From contig NZ_JANKOF010000038.1 of NCBI RefSeq assembly GCF_024655565.1, positions 1 through 39,973 on the forward strand: a stretch of 39,973 bases of DNA. Direction: 5' to 3'. This stretch comes from Nitratireductor sp. ZSWI3. GTDB lineage: Bacteria > Pseudomonadota > Alphaproteobacteria > Rhizobiales > Rhizobiaceae. Positions within the stretch are counted from its first letter, which is position 1. Every line of letters begins with the position of its first letter. Below, piece by piece: positions 33,181 through 39,973 of the stretch. The position numbers and the translations under genes are program-made. The notes beneath the pieces were generated by a model. The model was not told the DNA's origin, searched no databases, and saw only the letters and a program-made list of their open reading frames with translations.

Positions 33181-33206
33181 CCGACGAGCTTTAGCGCCGC
33201 CTCACA

Positions 33207-33235
33207 TTGACGCAAGGCGCGTGAGGGTCTATTGA
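33207..33235 (+). promoter_or_regulatory. metZ promoter
   Basis: TTGACG (33207-33212) and TATTGA (33230-33235) are 17 bases apart. A transcript would begin near 33242, just before the SAM-II aptamer. The promoter lies just upstream of the divergent Dcd-like gene's start. Confidence 0.65.
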
Positions 33236-33243
33236 CCGTTTAT

Positions 33244-33298
33244 CCCGTGGTGATTTGGCCGGTCGGCTTGCAGCCACGTTAAACAAGTCGCTAAAAGG
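33244..33298 (+). promoter_or_regulatory. SAM-II riboswitch upstream of metZ
   Basis: The sequence fits the SAM-II (metA) aptamer closely: CGTGG (33246-33250) pairs with CCACG (33274-33278), enclosing TGATTTGGCC and GGCTTGCAG, followed by the conserved GTTAAACAAGTCGCTAAAA tail that forms the H-type pseudoknot. SAM-II binds S-adenosylmethionine and switches off methionine synthesis genes in alphaproteobacteria. It lies between the promoter and a terminator hairpin ahead of metZ. Confidence 0.92.
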
Positions 33299-33314
33299 CC
33301 GTGCTCGACCATCG

Positions 33315-33347
33315 AACCGGCATGCGGCTTTCGCGGCCGGTTTTTTT
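33315..33347 (+). terminator. Intrinsic terminator of the SAM-II expression platform
   Basis: AACCGGC (33315-33321) pairs with GCCGGTT (33336-33342), with an inner GCG/CGC pair. A T7 run at 33341-33347 follows directly, ending 15 bases before the metZ ATG. Its location between aptamer and gene makes a transcriptional attenuator the likely mechanism. Confidence 0.8.
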
Positions 33348-33362
33348 GTTGGTGTGAAAGCG

Positions 33363-34553
33363 ATGACAGACCATTTCGAAGACGATTGGAAGCCGCAGAC
33401 GGCCCTTGTGCATGGCGGCGTGCAGCGCTCGCATTTCGGCGAGACATCGGAGGCCATCTATCTCACGCAAGGCTTCGTTTACGACAGCGCGGAGGCCGCC
33501 GAGGCACGCTTCAAGGGTGAGGTGCCGGGCTTCGTCTATTCGCGTTACGCGAACCCCACCGTGGACATCTTCGAGCGCCGCATGTGCGCCCTGGAAGGCG
33601 CCGAGGAAGCCCGTGCGATGGCCTCCGGCATGGCAGCCGTCACCGCCGCCCTTTTGTGCTCCGTCAAGGCGGGCGACCATGTGGTGGCGGGCCGGGCCCT
33701 GTTCGGTTCCTGCCGCTGGGTGGTGGAAACGCTGATGCCGCAATACGGCATCGAGACGACGCTGGTCGACGGCACCAGGATCGAAGAATGGAAGGCGGCG
33801 GTCCGCCCCAACACCCGGCTCTTCTTCCTCGAAAGCCCGACCAACCCGACGCTCGAAGTGGCCGACATCGCGGCGGTGGCCGACATCGCCAACGAGATCG
33901 GAGCGCGGCTTGTCGTCGACAACGTCTTCGCTACGCCGATGCTGCAGAAGCCGCTGGAGCTCGGCGCGCATGTGGTCGTCTATTCCGCCACCAAGCACAT
34001 CGACGGCCAGGGCCGATGTCTGGGCGGCGTCGTGCTTTCCGACAGGGAGTGGATCGACGAGCACCTGCAGGACTTCTTCCGCCACACCGGGCCGAGCCTG
34101 TCGCCCTTCAACGCATGGACGCTCCTGAAGGGGCTTGAAACCCTGCCCCTGCGGGTGCGCCAGCAGACCGAAAGCGCCGGCCGCATCGCCGATTTCCTCG
34201 CCGGCCACGACAAGGTCGCCCGGGTGATCTACCCCGGCCGCGCCGACCATCCGCAGGCCGACATCGTGGCCCGGCAGATGAAGGGCGGCTCGACACTGCT
34301 GTGCTTCGAGCTGAAGGGCGGCAAGAGCGAGGCCTTCGCCTTCGAGAACGCGCTCAGGATCGTCAAGATCTCCAACAATCTCGGCGATGCGAAGAGCCTG
34401 ATCACCCATCCCGCCACCACGACGCACAAAAACCTCGCCGAGGAGGCACGGGCGGAACTCGGCATCGGCGACGGCACGCTCAGGCTTTCGGTCGGGCTGG
34501 AAGACGGCGACGATCTGATCGCCGACGTCGAGCGCGCGCTGGCGGTGGTGTAG
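33363..34553 (+). CDS. metZ: O-succinylhomoserine sulfhydrylase
   Basis: A 396-residue PLP enzyme of the Cys/Met metabolism family that makes homocysteine from O-succinylhomoserine and sulfide. The marks are TQGFVYDSAEAAEARFKGEVPGFVYSRYANPTV, ALEGAEEARAMASGMAA, VVDNVFATPMLQKPLELGAHVVVYSATKHIDGQGR (PLP lysine Lys211) and the C-terminal SLITHPATTTH. The start at 33363 follows the SAM-II riboswitch and terminator, which tie it to methionine control and support MetZ over MetB or MetC. Confidence 0.94.
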   Translation: MTDHFEDDWKPQTALVHGGVQRSHFGETSEAIYLTQGFVYDSAEAAEARFKGEVPGFVYSRYANPTVDIFERRMCALEGAEEARAMASGMAAVTAALLCSVKAGDHVVAGRALFGSCRWVVETLMPQYGIETTLVDGTRIEEWKAAVRPNTRLFFLESPTNPTLEVADIAAVADIANEIGARLVVDNVFATPMLQKPLELGAHVVVYSATKHIDGQGRCLGGVVLSDREWIDEHLQDFFRHTGPSLSPFNAWTLLKGLETLPLRVRQQTESAGRIADFLAGHDKVARVIYPGRADHPQADIVARQMKGGSTLLCFELKGGKSEAFAFENALRIVKISNNLGDAKSLITHPATTTHKNLAEEARAELGIGDGTLRLSVGLEDGDDLIADVERALAVV

Positions 34554-34575
34554 CGGCGCAAGCCCAATAAAACGG

Positions 34576-34691
34576 CTAGAGCGGGATGAGGAAAGTGTGA
34601 AGCGGTTTTCCGCAGCATCCCGCTCCAACTTTTTGAAAGCGATCGCGTTTATGATCTTGGATTGATTCAATCCAAGATCATCGCGATCTAG
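34576..34691. repeat. 116-bp CTAG-bounded repeat with two strong hairpins
   Basis: CTAG at 34576-34579 and at 34688-34691 bound two stems. The first is GAGCGGGATG (34579-34588) with CATCCCGCTC (34616-34625), holding an inner GCGG-TTTT-CCGC hairpin. The second is 34641-34665 with 34667-34688: 22 paired bases, one-base loop, three-base bulge. This type of GAGCGGGATG...CCAAGATCAT element is familiar as an intergenic repeat in rhizobia (from memory). Lying between metZ and the convergent phosphatidyltransferase, it may end both transcripts. Its right CTAG contains the latter's stop. Confidence 0.75.
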
Positions 34692-35293
34692 CGAAATCTC
34701 TTCGCCGCCAACACGATGCGCGACACGGTCGTGTAGGCCGTGACGGCGGCGAAGGCATAGGCCAGCACCGGAAACCACGCCGGAAACAGGCACATCAGGA
34801 CGAAGACGGCGAGCGTCTCGCTCGCTTCCGCCAGCCCGGTGGTGAAGAACAGCGACTTCTCGCCCCGCGCGTCCGTCTTCATGCGACGCTTCTCGGCCAT
34901 CACCGCATAGGTGAGAAAGCTCGCCCCGTTGACATAGAAGGCGAGCAGCAAAGTGGCTCCGGCGATCGCATTGGCAGCGGGATCGAAGATCACGAACCCC
35001 AGCGGCACGGCACCGTAAAAGGCGAAATCGAGGACGATGTCGAGATAGCCTCCGAGATCGGTCTTGCCGTGGATGCGTGCCACCGCTCCATCCAGACCGT
35101 CGCATAATCGGCTGACGAGGATCAGGCCGATCGCCAGCCAGAAGGCGCCCAGCGCGACGGCCCCGGCGGCGGCGAGCCCCAGGAGAAGCCCGGCGAGGGT
35201 GATCGCATTGGCCCCGATCCCGGCGCCGGCAAGCGGCGCGGCGATCGCCTCGAGCCCGGGATCGATCTTGCGGCGCGCCCAACCATCAAGCAT
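34688..35293 (-). CDS. CDP-alcohol phosphatidyltransferase family protein
   Basis: A 201-residue integral-membrane enzyme with about five or six helices. The family signature D(x2)DG(x2)AR(x8)G(x3)D(x3)D is complete: CDGLDGAVARIHGKTDLGGYLDIVLD near residues 63-88. Its aspartates bind the catalytic metal ions. It would transfer a phosphatidyl group from CDP-diacylglycerol to an alcohol such as glycerol-phosphate, serine or inositol-phosphate; the acceptor cannot be told. The TAG stop is in the CTAG end of the neighbouring repeat. Upstream sequence (35294-35524) contains repeat-derived words. Confidence 0.9.
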   Translation of the reverse strand: MLDGWARRKIDPGLEAIAAPLAGAGIGANAITLAGLLLGLAAAGAVALGAFWLAIGLILVSRLCDGLDGAVARIHGKTDLGGYLDIVLDFAFYGAVPLGFVIFDPAANAIAGATLLLAFYVNGASFLTYAVMAEKRRMKTDARGEKSLFFTTGLAEASETLAVFVLMCLFPAWFPVLAYAFAAVTAYTTVSRIVLAAKRFR

Positions 35294-35386
35294 CGCAAAC
35301 CTTCACGTCGTTCGTTCCAATCCAAGATCTAGCGCCATTCCCGCTCTCCTTCCGCTCACAATGGCGTCATCCGGCGCATCGGCCCT

Positions 35387-35453
35387 AAAATCGGAGCCGA
35401 CTTTCGGAAGGACTCACAGCGTCCTTTGTGCCTCCGAATGGACGCATTGTGCT
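35387..35453. repeat. Palindromic repeat remnant upstream of apaG
   Basis: An imperfect palindrome AAAATCGGAGCCGACTTTCGG (35387-35407, given in two halves: AAAATCGG and CCGACTTT) is followed by the 36 bp at 35418-35453, which match the inverted 27619-27654 at 28 of 36 positions. GCGTCC and GGACGC form the stem ends. Also, CAATCCAAGATC at about 35320-35331 recalls the repeat at 34576-34691. Confidence 0.5.
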
Positions 35454-35524
35454 GTGACATCGGCCCGCCCTTGACCATCCGCGCCGCGAGGATCATCCTG
35501 CGGCCTTTCAGAAACGAGCCAGCC

Positions 35525-35917
35525 ATGTATCGTGCGGTGACCCAGTCGATCGAGGTGTGCGCGGAGCCGAGCTATCTGCCGGCCCAGTCGGAGCCCGAGG
35601 CTGCGCATTTCGTCTGGGCGTACCGCATCACGATCACCAACAACTCGCCGGAAACCGTCCAGCTCGTATCGCGCTACTGGCACATCACCGACGAATTGGG
35701 CCGCGTCCAGGAAGTGCGCGGCGAAGGCGTGGTGGGCGAGCAGCCGGTGCTGCGGCCGGGCGACAGCTACACCTATACGTCCGGCTGTCCGCTGGCGACG
35801 CCGTCGGGCATCATGGTGGGCCGCTACACCATGCGCGGGCCGCACGGCGCCTTCTTCGACGTCGACATCCCCGCCTTCTCGCTCGATCTGCCGGGGGCGG
35901 CAGTCAGCGTCAACTGA
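35525..35917 (+). CDS. apaG: ApaG/CorD-family protein
   Basis: A 130-residue protein, exactly the usual ApaG length, with the immunoglobulin-like fold core [75 protein letters not shown]. The GEGVVGEQP motif is conserved. The biochemical role is unsettled; links to Mg2+/Co2+ and nucleotide metabolism come from its E. coli operon, which is not kept here. ATG 35525 fits the family N-terminus. It overlaps hslO tail-to-tail by eight bases. Confidence 0.93.
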   Translation: MYRAVTQSIEVCAEPSYLPAQSEPEAAHFVWAYRITITNNSPETVQLVSRYWHITDELGRVQEVRGEGVVGEQPVLRPGDSYTYTSGCPLATPSGIMVGRYTMRGPHGAFFDVDIPAFSLDLPGAAVSVN

Positions 35918-36896
35918 AGTCGGCGGGATCGAATTCGTATTCCGTCGAGCAGAACTCGCAGGTGACGCGGATCACGCCCTCCTCGATGCTGTCGGCAACT
36001 TCGTCGGGCGTGAACCCGTCGAGGATGGTCTTGATCTTTTCGCGTGAGCAGGAACATTCATCAAGCACCGCGATGCCTTCGTAGACCCGCACGCCATGCT
36101 CGTGGAAGAGGCGATAGAGCAACCGCTCCGCCCCCACGGTCGGGTCGATCAGTTCGGTCGGCTCGACAGTCGCAAGCAGCGCCAGGGCTTCCTGCCAGGC
36201 ATCGTCCTCGGGATGCGGCGAGCCGTTGTTTTCCTCATCGCCGTCGCCGCCGGGCAGGTCCGACATGCGCATGCGCTCCGGCGCGGTCGGCAGGAACTGT
36301 ACCAGCAGACCGCCGGCGCGCCAATGCTCGCGGCTGGCTTCCGGCCCCGGAAGCACCATCTTGGCGACGCCGAGGCGGACCTCGGTCGGGATCTGTTCCG
36401 ACTGGCGGAAATAGGTGCGCGCCACGTCCTCCAGCGTCGAGCCGTCGAGCTGCACGATGCCTTGGTAGCGCTGCATGTTGACCCCTTGGTCGATCGTCAG
36501 CGCCAGAACGCCGGCACCCAGGAGCGCTTCCGGCGTGTCGTTGCCGGCGGCAACCGCCTCGGCAAGGCGGACTTCGTCGAAGCGGGCATAGGCGCGCACG
36601 GCGCTCGGCGTGGCATAATCGGCGACCAGCATGTCCACCGGGCCGTCGGACCGCGTCTGGACGATGAACTTGCCCTGGAACTTGAGCGAACTGCCGAGGA
36701 GCACCGTCAGCACGATGATCTCCGCCAGAAGCCGGGCGACGGGCTCGGGATAGGTATGGCGCGCCAGGATCTGGTCGAGCATCGGCCCGAGCTGCACGGC
36801 GCGGCCGCGCACGTCGAGCGGCTCGACGTCGAAGGGGACCACGTTGTCGTCGCCGGCGAAGCCGAACTCTCCCAGTTGCCGTTCTTCCGTGCTCAC
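35910..36896 (-). CDS. hslO: Hsp33 redox-regulated chaperone
   Basis: A 328-residue holdase chaperone activated by oxidation. The N-terminal domain has the usual [29 protein letters not shown], and the C-terminal zinc switch keeps all four cysteines: CSC in [11 protein letters not shown] and CEFC in [15 protein letters not shown] 36896 overlaps the argF TGA by four bases (GTGA), so translation is coupled. The argD-argF-hslO order is usual in Rhizobiales and links arginine genes with a stress chaperone. Confidence 0.95.
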   Translation of the reverse strand: MSTEERQLGEFGFAGDDNVVPFDVEPLDVRGRAVQLGPMLDQILARHTYPEPVARLLAEIIVLTVLLGSSLKFQGKFIVQTRSDGPVDMLVADYATPSAVRAYARFDEVRLAEAVAAGNDTPEALLGAGVLALTIDQGVNMQRYQGIVQLDGSTLEDVARTYFRQSEQIPTEVRLGVAKMVLPGPEASREHWRAGGLLVQFLPTAPERMRMSDLPGGDGDEENNGSPHPEDDAWQEALALLATVEPTELIDPTVGAERLLYRLFHEHGVRVYEGIAVLDECSCSREKIKTILDGFTPDEVADSIEEGVIRVTCEFCSTEYEFDPADFS

Positions 36897-37810
36897 CGGT
36901 TCAAACACCATGCCAGGACAGCTTTTTGCGCGTGAAGCCTGTTCTCGGCTTCGTCGAAGACGACGGAATGCGGGCCGTCGATCACCTCGTCCGTCACCTC
37001 TTCGCCGCGATGGGCGGGCAGGCAGTGCATGAACAGGGCGTCCGGCCTGGCATGCTTCATCAGGGCGGCGTTCACCTGATAGGGCTTGAAGATGTTGTCG
37101 CCGCGGGCACGGTGCTCCTGTCCCATCGAAACCCAGGTGTCGGTCACCACGCAATCGGCTCCCTCCACCGCATCCTCGGCGGTGGGCTTGAAGGCGACGC
37201 GGCCGCCATTCGCCTCGGCCCAGGCGACATATTTCCCGTTCGGCTCGCTGCCTTCGGGAACGGCGATGTTGAGGCGGAACTCCATGCGCGCCGATGCCTC
37301 GATCAGCGAATGGAGCACGTTGTTGCCGTCACCCGTCCAGGCGAACAGCTTGTCCTTCACGGGCCCGCGGTGCTCCTCGAAGGTGAGCACGTCGGCCATG
37401 ATCTGGCAGGGATGCGTGTCGTCGGTAAGGCCGTTGATGACGGGAATCGTGGCGTTCTCGGCCAATTCCAGCAGCCGCTCATGCGCCGTCGTGCGGATCA
37501 TGATCGCGTCGACATAGCGCGACAGCACCTTGGCCGTGTCGGCGATGGTCTCGGAGCGGCCGAGCTGCATTTCCGTGCCGGTGAGCATGATCGTCTCGCC
37601 GCCGAGCTGGCGCATGCCGACATCGAAGGAGACGCGCGTGCGGGTCGACGGCTTGTCGAAGATCATCGCCAGAACCTTGCCCTCGAACGGCTTGTCGCGC
37701 TCGCCCGCCTTCAGGCGCTCCTTGCGGGCGCGCGCATCGTCCAGCATGAAGCGCAGGTCCTGCGGCGCGACCGTCGAAAGGTCTATGAAGTGGCGAAGAC
37801 CGCTGGCCAT
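36893..37810 (-). CDS. argF: Ornithine carbamoyltransferase
   Basis: A 305-residue enzyme that makes citrulline from ornithine and carbamoyl phosphate in arginine synthesis. The carbamoyl-phosphate motif is [27 protein letters not shown] and [12 protein letters not shown] are the other OTC signatures. ATG 37810 was chosen for family length and GGGAG six bases upstream; an ATG at 37837 would overlap argD. It follows argD by 19 bases on the same strand and overlaps hslO. Confidence 0.96.
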   Translation of the reverse strand: MASGLRHFIDLSTVAPQDLRFMLDDARARKERLKAGERDKPFEGKVLAMIFDKPSTRTRVSFDVGMRQLGGETIMLTGTEMQLGRSETIADTAKVLSRYVDAIMIRTTAHERLLELAENATIPVINGLTDDTHPCQIMADVLTFEEHRGPVKDKLFAWTGDGNNVLHSLIEASARMEFRLNIAVPEGSEPNGKYVAWAEANGGRVAFKPTAEDAVEGADCVVTDTWVSMGQEHRARGDNIFKPYQVNAALMKHARPDALFMHCLPAHRGEEVTDEVIDGPHSVVFDEAENRLHAQKAVLAWCLNR

Positions 37811-37829
37811 GCCCGGCTCCCTCGTTTTG

Positions 37830-39023
37830 TCAAGCATCGGTGGTCTCGGCCGCCCGGACCGAAGCCACGGCATCGTGGATGCGTCTGGCCGCCTCGCGGA
37901 TATCGTCCTCGGTCACCGTCAGCGGCGGCAGCAGCCGCAAGACGTTGTCGCCCGCCGGCACCACGAGCAGCTTGTGCTCGCGCAGCGCCTGCTGCACCTT
38001 GGCGTTGGGCACCTTGCATTTGAGACCCAACAACAATCCCTCGCCGCGAATGCCTTCGACGATGTCGGGAAACTCGTCGGCGACGGCGGCCAGGCTCTGC
38101 TTCATCAGAAGGCCCTTCTGCACGACCGCATCGAGAAAGCCTTCCTCCAGCACTACGTCGAGCACCGCATTGCCGACAGCCATCGCCAGCGGATTGCCGC
38201 CGAAGGTCGTGCCGTGGGTCCCCGGCGTCATGCCCTTGGCCGCCTCGTCCGTCGCCAGGCAAGCGCCCATCGGGAAGCCGCCGCCGATGCCCTTGGCCAC
38301 GGCCATCAGGTCCGGCGTGATTTCCGCCCATTCGTGGGCAAACAGCTTGCCGGTGCGCCCGACGCCGCTCTGCACCTCGTCGAGGACCAGGAGCAGGCCG
38401 TGCCGGTCGCAGATTTCGCGCAGGCGGCGCAGCGAGGTGTTCGGCAAGGGGCGGACGCCGCCCTCGCCCTGGACCGGCTCGACCAGAATGCCGGCGGTCT
38501 CCGGGCCGATCGCCTTCAGCACGGCATCGATGTCGCCGAAGGGAACCTGGTCGAACCCTTCGACCTTCGGTCCGAAGCCTTCCAGATACTTGGCCTGGCC
38601 GCCAGCGGCGATGGTGGCCAGCGTGCGGCCGTGAAAGGCGCCTTCGAAGGTGATGAGGCGATAGCGCTGCGGCGCCCCGTTGACATAATGATAGCGCCGA
38701 GCCGTCTTGATCGCGCATTCCAGCGCCTCGGCGCCGGAATTGGTGAAGAACACCTTGTCGGCGAAGGTGTGAGCGACGAGGCGCTCACCCAGGCAGCGCT
38801 GGCCGGGGATGTCGTAGAGATTGGAGACGTGCCACAGCTTGCCTGCCTGCTCGGTCAGGGCGGCGACGAGGTGCGGATGGGCGTGCCCCAGCGAGTTCAC
38901 CGCGATACCCGCGGCAAAATCCAGATAGCGCTCGCCGTCGATGGTCTCGATCCAGCTCCCCTCTCCGCGTTCGAAGGCGAGAGGCTGACGGGCGAAAGTT
39001 TCATAAAGCGCCGATTCACGCAT
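37830..39023 (-). CDS. argD: Acetylornithine aminotransferase
   Basis: A 397-residue class-III aminotransferase of arginine synthesis (N-acetylornithine with 2-oxoglutarate). It shows [69 protein letters not shown] and the PLP-lysine loop [17 protein letters not shown] (Lys244). Start 39023 gives the usual N-terminus ([20 protein letters not shown]) with GGAG nine bases upstream. First gene of argD-argF-hslO, with a good promoter about 100 bases upstream. A dual role as succinyldiaminopimelate aminotransferase is possible in this family. Confidence 0.96.
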   Translation of the reverse strand: MRESALYETFARQPLAFERGEGSWIETIDGERYLDFAAGIAVNSLGHAHPHLVAALTEQAGKLWHVSNLYDIPGQRCLGERLVAHTFADKVFFTNSGAEALECAIKTARRYHYVNGAPQRYRLITFEGAFHGRTLATIAAGGQAKYLEGFGPKVEGFDQVPFGDIDAVLKAIGPETAGILVEPVQGEGGVRPLPNTSLRRLREICDRHGLLLVLDEVQSGVGRTGKLFAHEWAEITPDLMAVAKGIGGGFPMGACLATDEAAKGMTPGTHGTTFGGNPLAMAVGNAVLDVVLEEGFLDAVVQKGLLMKQSLAAVADEFPDIVEGIRGEGLLLGLKCKVPNAKVQQALREHKLLVVPAGDNVLRLLPPLTVTEDDIREAARRIHDAVASVRAAETTDA

Positions 39024-39099
39024 CCACACGGTCTCCGCTGAGCCTGAGATTGGTTCCCGCGCCGCGTGGCCACCCCGTCGCAGGAGGATGAAATCAAAA

Positions 39100-39118
39100 T
39101 GCCGCCCAAGGGGCGGCA
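39100..39118 (-). promoter_or_regulatory. Perfect hairpin at the 5' end of the argD leader
   Basis: TGCCGCCC (39100-39107) and GGGCGGCA (39111-39118) form an 8-bp stem with a 3-nt loop, only a few bases after the predicted argD transcript start near 39121. On the minus strand ATTTTGATTT follows. It could protect the mRNA 5' end or act as an attenuator; neither is shown. Confidence 0.5.
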
Positions 39119-39127
39119 ATGCAGTGT

Positions 39128-39156
39128 TTTATCTGTTTTTTCCCGTCGGCTGTCAA
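39128..39156 (-). promoter_or_regulatory. argD-argF-hslO promoter
   Basis: On the minus strand TTGACA (39156 to 39151) and GATAAA (39133 to 39128) are exactly 17 bases apart, a strong sigma-70-type match placing the start near 39121, about 98 bases before the argD ATG. Confidence 0.65.
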
Positions 39157-39218
39157 CGCAAACGGCGCGACAGCTCGGTGACACGAGAAAAAGCAAATTG
39201 GGGAAAACCGCAAAAAGC

Positions 39219-39369
39219 GAATCAGGTTACGGTAAGGACTCTTGTCACGGAGTCAGCCCATAAGGTAGTTTCAGATCAAGCAAAAACTACATTTTGTGCG
39301 GCGGACCATATCAACCATCCTTATATGGTACTCCCTCGGCTTTGGTCGAGCGAGAAGGGATTCGGATTC
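39219..39369. promoter_or_regulatory. Cluster of five GANTC (CcrM) sites upstream of gcrA
   Basis: GAATC at 39219, GACTC at 39237, GAGTC at 39250 and GATTC at 39359 and 39365 all lie in the 175 bp before the gcrA start. GANTC is methylated by the cell-cycle enzyme CcrM in alphaproteobacteria, and GcrA acts at such sites, so this is a likely methylation-sensitive control region. The space also holds the argD promoter and hairpin on the other strand; no clear -35/-10 for gcrA was found. Confidence 0.6.
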
Positions 39370-39393
39370 CGCACGCAGGACAGGAGATGTCCC

Positions 39394-39903
39394 ATGAACT
39401 GGACTGACGAGCGGGTCGAAACCTTGAAGAAGCTCTGGGCCGAGGGCCTGAGCGCGAGCCAGATTGCCGCACAGCTCGGCGGCGTCAGCCGCAATGCCGT
39501 CATCGGCAAGGTCCACCGCCTGAAGCTTTCCAGCCGCGGCCGCGCCACGAGCCAGCGCACGCGCCAGAAGAAGGCGCCGCAGACCGGCACGACCACCACC
39601 CGGCGGCCGCGCAACACGCGCCCGGTCACGGCGACCATCGGCGCCACGGCGTTGCAGGTCCATTTCGAGGAAGAGCCCGTCGCGGCGACCTATCTGCAGC
39701 CGGTGGGCAACGTGGTCGTGCCCATCTCGCGCAAGCTTGCGCTGGTGCAGTTGACCGAGAACACCTGCAAATGGCCGAACGGCGATCCGCTCTCGGAGGA
39801 GTTCAGCTTCTGCGGCAACGAAGCCGGGGATGCCGGGCCCTATTGCGCCTATCACTCGCGCATCGCCTATCAGCCGGCCTCCGAGCGCCGCCGGGCACGC
39901 TGA
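39394..39903 (+). CDS. gcrA: Cell-cycle regulator GcrA
   Basis: A 169-residue regulator. The N-terminal helix-turn-helix MNWTDERVETLKKLWAEGLSASQIAAQLGGVSRNAVIGKVHRLKL is the hallmark of GcrA, followed by a basic linker (RGRATSQRTRQKK) and the C-terminal sigma-70-binding region LVQLTENTCKWPNGDP...FCGNEAGDAGPYCAYHSRIAYQP. It binds RNA polymerase with sigma-70 and activates promoters with methylated GANTC sites. ATG 39394 has AGGAG before it. Upstream in-frame coding sequence exists but does not belong to the gene. GANTC sites in its own upstream region suggest methylation-linked control. Confidence 0.95.
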   Translation: MNWTDERVETLKKLWAEGLSASQIAAQLGGVSRNAVIGKVHRLKLSSRGRATSQRTRQKKAPQTGTTTTRRPRNTRPVTATIGATALQVHFEEEPVAATYLQPVGNVVVPISRKLALVQLTENTCKWPNGDPLSEEFSFCGNEAGDAGPYCAYHSRIAYQPASERRRAR

Positions 39904-39914
39904 TCGGGCCCATC

Positions 39915-39931
39915 TGCCGAACGTTTCGGCA
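39915..39931. terminator. Hairpin after gcrA
   Basis: TGCCGAA (39915-39921) and TTCGGCA (39925-39931) form a perfect 7-bp stem with a 3-nt loop, 12 bases after the gcrA stop. There is no T run behind it, so intrinsic termination is uncertain. Confidence 0.4.
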
Positions 39932-39973
39932 AGCCATGCAGAAATCATGAAAAAGAGCGGGGCGCACAAGCGC

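Noticed and set aside
35910-35917. Overlap of apaG and hslO as a frame error
   Set aside because: Both products have full-length C-termini; short tail-to-tail overlaps are common in this window (8766-8769, 32056-32059).
39088-39393. In-frame upstream extension of gcrA from ATG 39088, preceded by GGAGG
   Set aside because: It would add about 100 residues unlike any GcrA, runs through the argD promoter and hairpin, and the internal ATG 39394 has its own ribosome site and the family N-terminus.

Overview
The window is a GC-rich, densely coded stretch of a chromosome (or large replicon) from an alphaproteobacterium, most likely in the Hyphomicrobiales and perhaps Phyllobacteriaceae (Mesorhizobium/Aminobacter/Nitratireductor-like). 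The pointers are gcrA beside argD-argF-hslO, a SAM-II riboswitch before metZ, ALAS-type hemA, the N-acetylglutaminylglutamine (NAGGN) osmoprotectant operon, and intergenic spaces filled with palindromic mosaic repeats of the kind common in rhizobia. The genus is inference. No prophage, CRISPR array, rRNA or transposase gene was seen.

Layout. 89-5810: a tightly overlapped carbohydrate operon (fused-NBD ABC ATPase, two permeases, LacI regulator, Gfo/Idh/MocA oxidoreductase); its binding-protein gene must lie outside the window. 5848-7026: an AmpC-lineage secreted protein whose catalytic Lys and Tyr are both replaced, with an AT-rich upstream region. 7240-14078: an amino-acid-flavoured cluster (DAAO-like FAD oxidoreductase, RidA, Bcr/CflA-type MFS exporter, Lrp regulator, two different fold-type-I PLP enzymes, an orphan amino-acid binding protein) whose pathway I cannot name. 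14274-14465: a large palindromic element. 14555-19948: the NAGGN genes asnO, ngg and an M42 peptidase, divergent from a MarR regulator. 20148-26252: hemA, mscL, and an SSS-domain hybrid histidine kinase convergent with a LuxR-type response regulator. 26473-31228: small conserved genes, pyrD, a MATE exporter, a CCA-encoded tRNA-Gly(CCC), and several CTAG-bounded repeat elements. 31259-35293: a bacterial voltage-gated sodium channel, a double-domain Dcd-like deaminase, metZ under a SAM-II riboswitch with terminator, and a CDP-alcohol phosphatidyltransferase. 35525-39903: apaG, the argD-argF-hslO operon, and gcrA preceded by a cluster of GANTC sites.

The genes fall into separate transcription units linked by theme rather than one system: osmotic and ionic stress (NAGGN operon, MscL, sodium channel), amino-acid and sulfur metabolism (DAAO/RidA cluster, metZ, argDF) and sensing (SSS kinase/LuxR). 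The most unusual signals are (i) the modular CTAG-bounded repeats, which abut or share junctions and whose terminal CTAG coincides with the TAG stop codon of three genes; (ii) the active-site-altered AmpC homologue; (iii) the unassigned DAAO/RidA/PLP-enzyme cluster, whose first gene has a Shine-Dalgarno-masking hairpin; and (iv) the MarR-NAGGN divergon. All assignments come from reading motifs by eye; no database search was run.
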